Below, one piece after another: positions 26,109 to 33,585 of a stretch of 50,939 nucleotides of DNA (position 1 is its first letter; every line of letters starts with the position of its first letter). A model generated the notes under the pieces. It searched no databases. It was not told the origin of the DNA and saw only the letters and a program-made list of their open reading frames with translations. The translations under genes were made by a program, and so were the position numbers. This DNA is from Melioribacteraceae bacterium (GTDB lineage: Bacteria; Bacteroidota; Ignavibacteria; Ignavibacteriales; Melioribacteraceae): the NCBI GenBank assembly GCA_021739765.1, contig JAIPBD010000026.1:1-50939 (forward strand), in the 5' to 3' direction.

Positions 26109-26705
26109 ATGAAAAAGTTACTTGGTTTTTGTTTCGCTGCCCTTTTTGTGATGGCTTGTGCCGATAAGCAAGATTTGGACGACAAAACTTATGAAACAGA
26201 AAAAGCGCAAATGGAAGAAATCGGTAATGCAGTCGCTTCTGAATTTATGGGAAATCTAAAATCTGAATTATTGACAGCGATTAAAAAAGGCGGACCCGAA
26301 AACGCGATCTCCGTCTGCAGCGAAAAAGCGGTTCCACTTGCCGAAATGATTCCGGAATACAACAATTATAATATTGAAATTAAAAGAACAACTTTCAAAA
26401 ACCGAAATCCCGGCAACGCAGCTGATGAATTTGAAATTGAAGCATTAAATCATTTCGAATCATTGGTTACAAAAGGTGAGACAAACCTAAAACCATATTT
26501 GCAAAAATTGGAACCCGGTGTTTATAATTATTATCGCCCATTAAAAATTTTCGATATGTGTTTAAATTGTCATGGGAAGGAAGAATTATTAACCGAAGAA
26601 GTTAAAACCGAACTTTACAGATTGTATCCTTACGATAAAGCCAAAGGTTATGAGTCAGGTGATTTTAGAGGAGTTGTTAGAGTTAAAATCAGCAAGAAAA
26701 TTTAG
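26109..26705 (+). CDS. DUF3365/Tll0287-like heme lipoprotein
   Basis: A 198-residue exported protein. The signal ends in a lipobox (FVMAC17), so it is probably lipid-anchored in the periplasm. The body resembles the DUF3365 (Tll0287-like) sensor/heme domain (GGPENAISVCSEKAVPLAEM, IKRTTFKNRNPGN, YYRPLKI). A single c-type heme motif CLNCH (Cys151, Cys154, His155) follows, then YPYDKAKGYESGDFRGVVRV. It is probably a small redox or gas/redox-sensing cytochrome; the partner is unknown. It follows ispH by 33 nt with its own ribosome site (gaggt), so co-transcription is possible. Confidence 0.8.
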   Translation: MKKLLGFCFAALFVMACADKQDLDDKTYETEKAQMEEIGNAVASEFMGNLKSELLTAIKKGGPENAISVCSEKAVPLAEMIPEYNNYNIEIKRTTFKNRNPGNAADEFEIEALNHFESLVTKGETNLKPYLQKLEPGVYNYYRPLKIFDMCLNCHGKEELLTEEVKTELYRLYPYDKAKGYESGDFRGVVRVKISKKI

Positions 26706-26707
26706 AG

Positions 26708-26810
26708 AAAAGGGGCTGTCTAAAATAATTAGAATTGTGATGCCGATGAGGCAGGTTCAATTCAGCTAATGATTTCGCCCAAAGTTTGCACTTTTTAGAC
26801 AGCCCTTTTT
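26708..26810. repeat. 103-bp nested palindrome (MITE-like or bidirectional terminator)
   Basis: The ends are near-perfect inverted repeats: gggctgtctaaaa (26713-26725) pairs with ttttagacagccc (26793-26805), flanked by As on the left and Ts on the right. The inside folds again: attag/ctaat, aattg/caatt and tgcc/ggca pair in nested order. It fills the gap between two convergent genes and could act as a terminator in both directions. The terminal ggctgtctaaaa resembles the ends of some insertion sequences, but no clear target duplication is seen. Confidence 0.75.
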
Positions 26811-26815
26811 ATAAA

Positions 26816-27412
26816 CTAATCCCAACGCAAATATTTGTTCTGACCGACCAGTTCCTGGAATCTTCGTTCAACAATTTCATTTTTGTTTTCTTGTCTCAGT
26901 TTCAATTTTTCCCTAAGGTCCGTTAGTTTTTTCTCAAGCGCTTTAACTTCCGATTCTTTTTCCGCTTCTCTCATTTCAAAAAGTTGTGTTAGAGTATTCA
27001 TTAAATCCGTTTTGATTTTAGGTTTATCACCCGCAGAAGCTTTTTGATATTTATATCCAAGTATATCGGAATAAAGTTCTAACTCTGACATTTTTTTAGA
27101 ATTATTTGTAGCCGACTCTTGAGTTTCGAACCTGCTGCGCAAATTCAAGGTGATCGATTCATACCGATGCCTTCTGATCAAAGAATTATATTTTTTCTCA
27201 TCTTCCTTTTTAATTCTCAACAAGTCATTTTTTAATTGTGGTGAAACTCGATCGAGGAATTCCTTCTCCTCTTCTTCACTCAAAGGACCTCCGAAAAACG
27301 CTTCATATCCGGCAATCCTTTCAGCTTCAGGTGGATCAGGTAAAACTTGAGCGATTCCTGAACTGCCCGCAAATAATGTTACAACGATAAATAAATATAT
27401 TTTTTGCTTCAT
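26816..27412 (-). CDS. Secreted coiled-coil protein in a sigma-factor operon, unknown function
   Basis: A 198-residue protein with a signal peptide (IYLFIVVTLFAGSSGIAQ). Residues ~35-100 are charged and helical (PLSEEEEKEFLDRVSPQLKN), and ~145-185 form a coiled coil (REAEKESEVKALEKKLTDLR). It is probably periplasmic. I recognise no family. It is 11 nt downstream of the anti-sigma-like gene and in line with the ECF sigma gene, so it is probably the third gene of that operon and may act in sensing or as a target. Confidence 0.6.
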   Translation of the reverse strand: MKQKIYLFIVVTLFAGSSGIAQVLPDPPEAERIAGYEAFFGGPLSEEEEKEFLDRVSPQLKNDLLRIKKEDEKKYNSLIRRHRYESITLNLRSRFETQESATNNSKKMSELELYSDILGYKYQKASAGDKPKIKTDLMNTLTQLFEMREAEKESEVKALEKKLTDLREKLKLRQENKNEIVERRFQELVGQNKYLRWD

Positions 27413-27423
27413 TTTAACCCCCG

Positions 27424-28017
27424 TTAAAAGTTATTGTTTTCTATTTGTTTGTTAATTAGTTCTATTTGATTGTCTATTGAAATAGATCTTCTGTCAAAAT
27501 CACTGCGCATCAGTTGAAGTATCAAATACTTCTGCAATTCATCATTTTTAATCATTTCAATTCTGTTATCTACAATTTCAATTTGATTATCAATTTCCGC
27601 ATCATTCCACTTCAATAATTCTGAGCTGATTTCTTTGATATTATTGGGTTTGTTGGAAAGCATCAAAAGAAGAATCGAGGCCACCGTAAGTATGCTTCCA
27701 AACGCAATCTTGAACGAATTCGATTCCCCATTCCCGAATAAAAATTCGGAGAATGATTCTTTCAATGAGAACAAACGGTTTGTTTTGATACTTTTACTTA
27801 TCAGTTTCTCAAACTCGTTGCTTTCAATTATGTTTGTCTCATCCCTATCGTATAATTCAAGAACTGATTTTAATTGATTAAAATGTTCTTTCAAATCGGA
27901 ATTGGATTGTAATTGTAAATCCCAATATTTCATGCGATCCTTATTTAACGAACCATCCAAATAAAGCCAGATTTCCTGCTCGAAAAGATTAATGAGCTTT
28001 TTGGTTTCATCCGACAT
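27424..28017 (-). CDS. Putative anti-sigma factor, single membrane segment
   Basis: A 197-residue protein. The N-terminal ~80 residues (EQEIWLYLDGSLNKDRMKYW, then DLQLQSNSDLKEHFNQLKS) have the layout of anti-sigma domains that bind ECF factors, although the zinc motif HxxxCxxC is absent. A membrane helix follows at ~103-120 (FGSILTVASILLLML). The C-terminal periplasmic part repeats the pattern I-D-N-x-I-E-x-I/V (IDNQIEIVDNRIEMI, IDNQIELINKQIE). It overlaps the end of the sigma gene by 11 nt, which supports translational coupling and the anti-sigma role. Function is inferred from context. Confidence 0.65.
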   Translation of the reverse strand: MSDETKKLINLFEQEIWLYLDGSLNKDRMKYWDLQLQSNSDLKEHFNQLKSVLELYDRDETNIIESNEFEKLISKSIKTNRLFSLKESFSEFLFGNGESNSFKIAFGSILTVASILLLMLSNKPNNIKEISSELLKWNDAEIDNQIEIVDNRIEMIKNDELQKYLILQLMRSDFDRRSISIDNQIELINKQIENNNF

Positions 28018-28558
28018 ATATATCCCTCAATTCTTTTTTTAATTTTTTAACCGCATAATTCATGTGACTCAAAACAGTATTTAGCGGCTCATTCATTTGT
28101 GCTGCAATCTCTTTGAATGTCATTCCACTGTGCTGTCTGATTAGAAAAACCTCTCTTTGTTTATCGGAAAGACTGATAATTGCTGAATTAATTCTTTCAT
28201 GTAATTCCGAATTTTCAATCTCATATAAGCCATTATTACCTGAACTTACTCCATCGATATTTATCCGCTCGGTTACTTCAATCGATTTTTTATTCTTCCG
28301 TAAAAAATCGATTGCGACATTATGAGCGACTGAAAAAAGCCATGATGAAAACTTGCTTTGATGGTTATATTTTCCTATCCCTTTCCACGCTTTTATCAAT
28401 GTTTCTTGCAGTAAATCTTTAGTAATTTCGTCATTCCAACACATTCTAAACAAGTATGTTGATAATGATTTCTGGTAATCTCTGCACAAGAGGCGAAATG
28501 CGTTTCCATCCTTTTCCTTGCACTTCGCCACTAATCTATTTTCTAATTCTGAATCCAT
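28007..28558 (-). CDS. ECF-type RNA polymerase sigma factor
   Basis: A 183-residue sigma-70 family factor. Region 2 covers ~25-95 (YLFRMCWNDEITKDLLQETL, IKAWKGIGKYN, FSSWLFSVAHNVAIDFLRK) and region 4 covers ~125-180 (ISLSDKQREVFLIRQHSGMT, FKEIAAQMNEPLNTVLSHMN). Region 3 is missing, as expected for ECF factors. It is the first gene of a three-gene set with the membrane anti-sigma-like protein and the secreted coiled-coil protein, and it probably controls its own operon plus an envelope regulon. It diverges from the DUF2652 gene at 28685. Confidence 0.9.
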   Translation of the reverse strand: MDSELENRLVAKCKEKDGNAFRLLCRDYQKSLSTYLFRMCWNDEITKDLLQETLIKAWKGIGKYNHQSKFSSWLFSVAHNVAIDFLRKNKKSIEVTERINIDGVSSGNNGLYEIENSELHERINSAIISLSDKQREVFLIRQHSGMTFKEIAAQMNEPLNTVLSHMNYAVKKLKKELRDIYVG

Positions 28559-28684
28559 TTCGTTCCATTTTCTAAATAAGTAAACGAATTTCCAGTCTAT
28601 TTATTGTACTATCACGAAATAATTTTTATTCCAGTTTTGATTTAATATTTTAGCACTCTTTATCTAAATAAATTCTAGAGCAAA

Positions 28685-29797
28685 ATGGCCCAACCGGCGT
28701 TAATATTTATTCCCGATATAAGTGGATTTACACAGTTCGTTACAAGTACGGAAATCGAACACAGCAACCACATTGTAAAGGAATTGTTAGAAGTTTTATT
28801 GGAAAACAATAAACTTGGTTTAACCGTATCCGAAATTGAAGGCGACGCGATTCTATTTTATAAAATAGGTTCTCCACCAACACTGCCAGAAATATTAGCT
28901 CAAGTAAAAAGAATGTTCCTTTCATTTCACGGCTATCTCCAAATAATTGAGAGAGATCGTGTTTGTCAATGTGGAGCATGTCAGGCAGCTCACAAAATGA
29001 CTTTGAAATTCATTTCCCATTATGGCGAAATTAATGAAGTGAGCGTTCAACAGTTTAAAAATATAATGGGAAAAGATGTAATTCTTGCTCACAGATTGCT
29101 AAAATCCGGTATTCCCGAAAGCGAATATTTTGTTTCAACCAAAAGTTATTTCGATGCGTTAACGGAAATAGATTATGATGAACAATTCGTATTTTCTGAA
29201 CATGTTGAGGTTTATGACAATTTTGGGGAGGTTTTTACAAAGTACACTTCGCTTAATATTTTGCGGAACGAGATACCACCTCCAAAGCCAAATAAGTTTG
29301 AACTAAAAACTGATCGTAAACCGGACAAATCCTTTGAAATTGAAGCACCGCTTAATTTAGTTCACAGTCTTTTAATCGATCAAAAAAGAAAAATCGAGTG
29401 GATAAAAGATCTGAAGGCGATAAAGGAAGATTATAGTATAAATCGTGTAAACGGTTCGCACACTTGTATTTTCGATAATTTTGAGATCGATTTCACGACA
29501 ATCGCAAATAAAGAAAGTGATGGAATTACCTACTACTCGGAGCAATCCAAAGTATTTGGAGATCTATACTTCATCACCGATTATAAATTGGAACGCCTCG
29601 GTGAAGCAACCAACATTTCCATCGCCACCTATCCGGCATTGTATGAAGTAAGAGGAAACGGCAAAATCAAAAAAAATATAAATAGAATTAAATCATTCTT
29701 TGTGTTGTTTATAATAAAAAGAAATTCAGTTAAGGGATTTTATGATTTTAAAAAGTTTTGCGAGAATGAATATTTGAAAAATAAGGAGAATTTATAG
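28685..29797 (+). CDS. DUF2652 protein: cyclase-like N-terminus, SRPBCC-like C-terminus
   Basis: A 370-residue protein. The N-terminal ~190 residues (LIFIPDISGFTQFVTSTEIE, TVSEIEGDAILFYK) look like a class III nucleotide-cyclase fold as found in DUF2652 proteins; the metal-binding aspartate of IPDISGFT and the second region EGDAILF are kept. A cysteine pair follows in VCQCGACQAAHK. The C-terminal ~150 residues resemble the START/SRPBCC-like half (KSFEIEAPLNLVHSLLIDQK, then GDLYFITDYKLERLG). No product has been assigned. It ends with ggagaa, the ribosome site for hemH, and the next ATG starts right after its stop codon, so the two are clearly co-transcribed. Confidence 0.75.
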   Translation: MAQPALIFIPDISGFTQFVTSTEIEHSNHIVKELLEVLLENNKLGLTVSEIEGDAILFYKIGSPPTLPEILAQVKRMFLSFHGYLQIIERDRVCQCGACQAAHKMTLKFISHYGEINEVSVQQFKNIMGKDVILAHRLLKSGIPESEYFVSTKSYFDALTEIDYDEQFVFSEHVEVYDNFGEVFTKYTSLNILRNEIPPPKPNKFELKTDRKPDKSFEIEAPLNLVHSLLIDQKRKIEWIKDLKAIKEDYSINRVNGSHTCIFDNFEIDFTTIANKESDGITYYSEQSKVFGDLYFITDYKLERLGEATNISIATYPALYEVRGNGKIKKNINRIKSFFVLFIIKRNSVKGFYDFKKFCENEYLKNKENL

Positions 29798-30820
29798 ATG
29801 AAATCAAAAACCGGTATTTTACTTATCCAACTCGGAACCCCGGATTCACCCTCAGTTGGAGATGTTCGTACATATCTGTCAGAATTTTTGAACGATGCCA
29901 GGGTTATTGATATTCCGTGGCTGCTTAGGAAAATTCTTGTTAATCTGATAATCGTCCCTTTTCGAGCGCCAAAATCAGCAAAAATTTATAAAGCCGTTTG
30001 GGATGATAAAGGATCGCCTTTGCTTTATCACACTGAATCATTAACCGAAAAATTACAGCAATCTCTTGGCGATGAATACAAGGTTCACATGGCAATGCGG
30101 TATAAAAATCCCAGTATGGATAAAGTGATGGAAGAAATGAGGAAAGAACATTACGGAAGAATTGTTGTGTTTCCACTATTTCCTCAATATGCTTCGGCAA
30201 CCAACGGTTCGGCAGTTGAAAAAGCTATGCGGATAATGGCCAAATGGTACTTACTCCCCGAGATTCATTTTGTGAGTCAGTTTTTCCAACATGAAGGTTA
30301 TTTGAATTCAATTGTTGAGCAGGCTAAGAAATACAATTTTGATGATTATAATCATATCCTGTTCAGTTATCACGGACTTCCGGAAAGGCAAGTTGATAAA
30401 GTTTACGAAGATGGCGAGTGTAAAGATCACGATTGTCATTTGGAATTAACTCCCGAGAACGAATATTGCTACAAGGCAACTTGTTACGCGACAACCAGGC
30501 TCCTGGCGAAAAAAATGGATATTCCGGAAGAAAACTATACGGTCTGTTTTCAATCCCGTTTGGATAAAAAATGGCTTGAACCATTTTCTGATAAAGTGGT
30601 TATTGAGCAGGCGAAAAAAGGTGCGAAAAAACTTCTTGTTTTTAGTCCGGCTTTTGTAGCCGATTGTCTTGAAACACTAATCGAAATCGGAGATGAATAC
30701 CAGGAAATTTTTGAAGAACACGGCGGTGAAAAAGTTCAGTTAGTCGAAAGTTTAAACGATCATCCGATGTGGGTTGAAGCGGTTAAAGATATCGTTTTGA
30801 AACAACTCGGCGAGAAATAA
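29798..30820 (+). CDS. hemH: Ferrochelatase
   Basis: A 340-residue ferrochelatase that inserts iron into the porphyrin ring, either protoporphyrin or coproporphyrin. Motifs: GILLIQLGTPDSPS at the N-terminus, FPLFPQYASATNGS, the catalytic His192 in LFSYHGLPER, FQSRLDKKWLEPFSD and the C-terminal glutamate-rich helix (CLETLIEIGDEYQEIF). Between ~205 and 230 there are four closely spaced cysteines (208, 213, 224, 229). It starts directly after the DUF2652 gene and is preceded by a strong ribosome site (aaggagaa). It converges on the MFS gene with 8 nt between. Confidence 0.94.
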   Translation: MKSKTGILLIQLGTPDSPSVGDVRTYLSEFLNDARVIDIPWLLRKILVNLIIVPFRAPKSAKIYKAVWDDKGSPLLYHTESLTEKLQQSLGDEYKVHMAMRYKNPSMDKVMEEMRKEHYGRIVVFPLFPQYASATNGSAVEKAMRIMAKWYLLPEIHFVSQFFQHEGYLNSIVEQAKKYNFDDYNHILFSYHGLPERQVDKVYEDGECKDHDCHLELTPENEYCYKATCYATTRLLAKKMDIPEENYTVCFQSRLDKKWLEPFSDKVVIEQAKKGAKKLLVFSPAFVADCLETLIEIGDEYQEIFEEHGGEKVQLVESLNDHPMWVEAVKDIVLKQLGEK

Positions 30821-30828
30821 AATTCAAA

Positions 30829-31989
30829 TTATTTATTCTTTATTCTGAAAATAAAAAAGAATGAAAATAGAGAAATGACTGAGCAAATTTGGTAGGTGAC
30901 TTTTAATCCAAAAAAATCAGCGAGAAATCCGACGAGAAGCACCGCAAGTCCACCCGTTGAAAAGTTAAGTGTCATATAAACACCGTTAATAAAAGATGGT
31001 CGTTCCGATTTATTCGAATTTACTTCGGCCATTAAAACCGGTGGAATAGCGAACACAAATAATCCCAAAATCAGAAGTACAAAAAACATAACCAAGCCGG
31101 ATGAGATTGTAAAAACAAATAGAAGAATCGGCGAAAGTGTGGCAACAATTAATAAAATATTTCGCCGCCCAATTTTATCAGAAATGTATCCGGCAAGAAA
31201 CGTTCCGATTGCGCCCGTAAATTGCAACACTGATAATCCGATTCCCGCAACCCACAACGATTCACCCAAACCATTAAGATAAGTCGGCAAAAACGCGGTT
31301 AACGAACTTCTGAGCAAAGCCCCGGCAAAGCTTATTCCAGCAACTGTTATAAAAAGTGGAATAAATTTTCTGAAAGTTTTTGTAACTCCGATTTCTTTTT
31401 CTTTCGAAGTAAAAGCATCTGAAACTTTAAGTTTTCTGAACCTCAAAAAAAGAATTAAGGAAGCCATCCAGCCGAAAGGAATTAATTTCCAAATTCCTTC
31501 AAGGCCCCACCACGAAACAGCGGCGAGGACATAAATCGGTGCAACGGATCTCGCGATTTCTCCGCCAACCATAAAAAATCCCATTCCTTTACCGATTTTT
31601 AATCCCGAAACTTTCCGGATCAAAACAGGAGCCGGAACGTGAAACATGGAAGCGCTGATACCTGTAATTATCAAAATCAAAACAATGAAGGAATAGCTTG
31701 GAGCGACTCCCAGCAAACTCATACTTGTGGCGGTTAATGCCGGAGCGAAAATCAGCAAATATCTCACAGCGAGATAATCGGCAACTATTCCCATAAACGG
31801 ATTGAGTAGCGACGGTATCCGTTGAAATACGGTCAACAATCCGGCAAGTGAATATGAAATACTCAATTTTTCAATCAGCAGAGGAAGAAGAGGTGCAAGA
31901 AAGGAAGAATAAACATCATGCACGAAATGCGCGAATGAAATGGTTGTAACCTCAAGAGTGCGAAATTTGGTCGGATTTTCTGCTTTCAT
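30829..31989 (-). CDS. MFS transporter, fosmidomycin-resistance-like
   Basis: A 386-residue membrane protein with 11-12 hydrophobic segments and the MFS loop motif between helices 2 and 3 (NPFMGIVADYLAVRYLL) and again in the second half (GYISDKIGRRN). The N-terminus (TISFAHFVHDVYSSFLAPLL) and the segment GISASMFHVPAPVLI match the Fsr/fosmidomycin-resistance subgroup in memory. It is probably a proton-driven exporter of small molecules; the substrate is unknown. It lies 8 nt from the hemH stop, with no terminator seen between the convergent genes. Confidence 0.8.
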   Translation of the reverse strand: MKAENPTKFRTLEVTTISFAHFVHDVYSSFLAPLLPLLIEKLSISYSLAGLLTVFQRIPSLLNPFMGIVADYLAVRYLLIFAPALTATSMSLLGVAPSYSFIVLILIITGISASMFHVPAPVLIRKVSGLKIGKGMGFFMVGGEIARSVAPIYVLAAVSWWGLEGIWKLIPFGWMASLILFLRFRKLKVSDAFTSKEKEIGVTKTFRKFIPLFITVAGISFAGALLRSSLTAFLPTYLNGLGESLWVAGIGLSVLQFTGAIGTFLAGYISDKIGRRNILLIVATLSPILLFVFTISSGLVMFFVLLILGLFVFAIPPVLMAEVNSNKSERPSFINGVYMTLNFSTGGLAVLLVGFLADFFGLKVTYQICSVISLFSFFFIFRIKNK

Positions 31990-32025
31990 AAATATTTCCG
32001 AATGGGACAGGAAAAAGTTGTGTTT

Positions 32026-32433
32026 TTAATCCAAGCCATATTCTTTACGGTATTTGTAGAGATGATAACCGGCAAATCCAACGGCCGCAGCTGCCTGGAC
32101 GTATCCGAGAACTTTACCGAATCCTCCGAGAGATGATCTGCTTTGGTTCTTCAAATTAAGTTGATATGCATCGAAGAAATAATCATCCAAATAAAACTTG
32201 TTGTTGAATTTTGACTGCACTTCAGGAAGTGAGTATAACCTTGATTGAGGACTGAAAAGGTTATCGTCAAATGAATTTAATGTTAGCTGCTGTTCGAGTA
32301 AAAACAAATGGAAGTTGTAAACTCCTTTTTCATTTTCAGATTTTGATTTGGTTGAGTCTGAAGTAGATTGTGCCGGAATCGTGGTTTGAAAAATGAGCAA
32401 AAATGCTATCATTAATAATTTCATTTTCAACAT
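32026..32433 (-). CDS. Small exported protein, unknown function
   Basis: About 135 residues. The start is placed at the ATG at 32433, which overlaps the TGA of the upstream aldolase-like gene (ATGTTGA); an ATG three codons later (32424) is equally possible. The N-terminus is a signal peptide or membrane helix (LLMIAFLLIFQTTIPAQ). The body is polar (NSFDDNLFSPQSRLYSLPEV), and a short hydrophobic Gly/Ala stretch near the C-terminus (VLGYVQAAAAVGFAGYHLYK) could be a membrane segment. I recognise no family. Its overlap indicates co-translation with the upstream gene. Confidence 0.6.
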   Translation of the reverse strand: MLKMKLLMIAFLLIFQTTIPAQSTSDSTKSKSENEKGVYNFHLFLLEQQLTLNSFDDNLFSPQSRLYSLPEVQSKFNNKFYLDDYFFDAYQLNLKNQSRSSLGGFGKVLGYVQAAAAVGFAGYHLYKYRKEYGLD

Positions 32434-33524
32434 GATAAGTATGTGCTTATTTCTTTTCCATCTGTTGAATAAAGGTATCGCATCGCATCCACCGTTAAAC
32501 AAGAATGATAAGGCAGAACGACAACTACATCTCCGACATTTATTTCGTTTATAGTTTCCTCGGTGGAATGAATCGTTCCATGCTCCTGCGATAGTTTTGA
32601 AACGAATGTTTCTTCGAGAGGTTCTCCCCAGCCTCCGTTTTCATACTTTGCGACCAACCCAAAATTTTTAGTTCCGTCGTCATTCATTCCGAAATCTTTG
32701 GAGAGATGAACCGCTCCACCATAAACAATTATTTCATTTCTTTCGGGGTGTTTCGCCACAACAGGAACGGCCAAACCAACCGCAATATCTTTAGTTAAAC
32801 AAGATCCGATTTGTGATTGCATCACATCATAAAAAATAAAATTACCTGGACGAATTTCATCTACACCAGGAAACGACTCCGCTACAGAACATGAAGGAGT
32901 GTCACCAACCGACACAATCAATTCACCACCAGGAGTGGAGTATTTCGATTTCAATTCCTTCAGTTTGGTGATGCTGTCATTGTGAATTTTGAGAACTTCT
33001 TCGGAGTTTTTGGCGTGATAAGTTTGTCCGCTGTGTGTTAAAAATCCAACAGCTTTTAAGTAATGCGTGCTTGTAATAGAAGAAAGAATGGATGTAAGTA
33101 AGGTATTGTTATTCCATGCAACTCCGGTGCGATGATAGCCACAATCGATTTTGATATAAATTAAAACATTCGCATTCAGCTTTTCAGAGAGGAATTCGAC
33201 TGTTTCTACAGATTCCACAAGCAAGCTCAATTTGATTTTCGAGGCAAGCCTGTTGATTGAGTTGATCTCCAAAATATTTACCGGGAACGCGATCAAAATG
33301 TCCTTCCAGCCGTGATTGGCAAAATACTCTGCCATCGTTACGCTGGAAACTGTAATTGAATTAATTCCATAGTCTTTAAACAACTCACCAACTTCAGCTG
33401 ATTGATGCGTTTTAAAATGCGGTCGAAATTTAAGATTGTGCTTTTTCGCTTTACCGGCCATTCGAAAAAGATTGCGAGCGGCTCGTTTTTTATCGAATAG
33501 TAAGGTTGGTTTGGTAATAATCAT
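32427..33524 (-). CDS. D-threonine aldolase / D-serine dehydratase-like PLP enzyme (DSD1 family)
   Basis: A 365-residue fold-type III PLP enzyme. The Schiff-base lysine is Lys38 in LKFRPHFKTHQ. The N-terminal alanine-racemase-like barrel has IYIKIDCGYHRTG and VGDTPSCS. The C-terminal domain ends with VLPYHSCLTVDAM, whose H-x-C pair matches the zinc ligands of D-threonine aldolases and D-serine dehydratases. It probably cleaves or dehydrates a D-3-hydroxy-amino acid in the cytoplasm; which one cannot be told. It is 61 nt downstream of the FTCD gene, and the small exported gene overlaps its end. Confidence 0.82.
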   Translation of the reverse strand: MIITKPTLLFDKKRAARNLFRMAGKAKKHNLKFRPHFKTHQSAEVGELFKDYGINSITVSSVTMAEYFANHGWKDILIAFPVNILEINSINRLASKIKLSLLVESVETVEFLSEKLNANVLIYIKIDCGYHRTGVAWNNNTLLTSILSSITSTHYLKAVGFLTHSGQTYHAKNSEEVLKIHNDSITKLKELKSKYSTPGGELIVSVGDTPSCSVAESFPGVDEIRPGNFIFYDVMQSQIGSCLTKDIAVGLAVPVVAKHPERNEIIVYGGAVHLSKDFGMNDDGTKNFGLVAKYENGGWGEPLEETFVSKLSQEHGTIHSTEETINEINVGDVVVVLPYHSCLTVDAMRYLYSTDGKEISTYLSC

Positions 33525-33585
33525 AATTTTTCAAAATAGTTTTTAACGTTTCGTAGAAATAGATCTCTTTTTCTAGCCATCAAAC

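Noticed and set aside
32434-32502. N-terminal extension of the small exported protein
   Set aside because: It would overlap the coding end of the aldolase-like gene and place extra polar residues before the signal peptide; the ATG at 32433 or 32424 is more natural.
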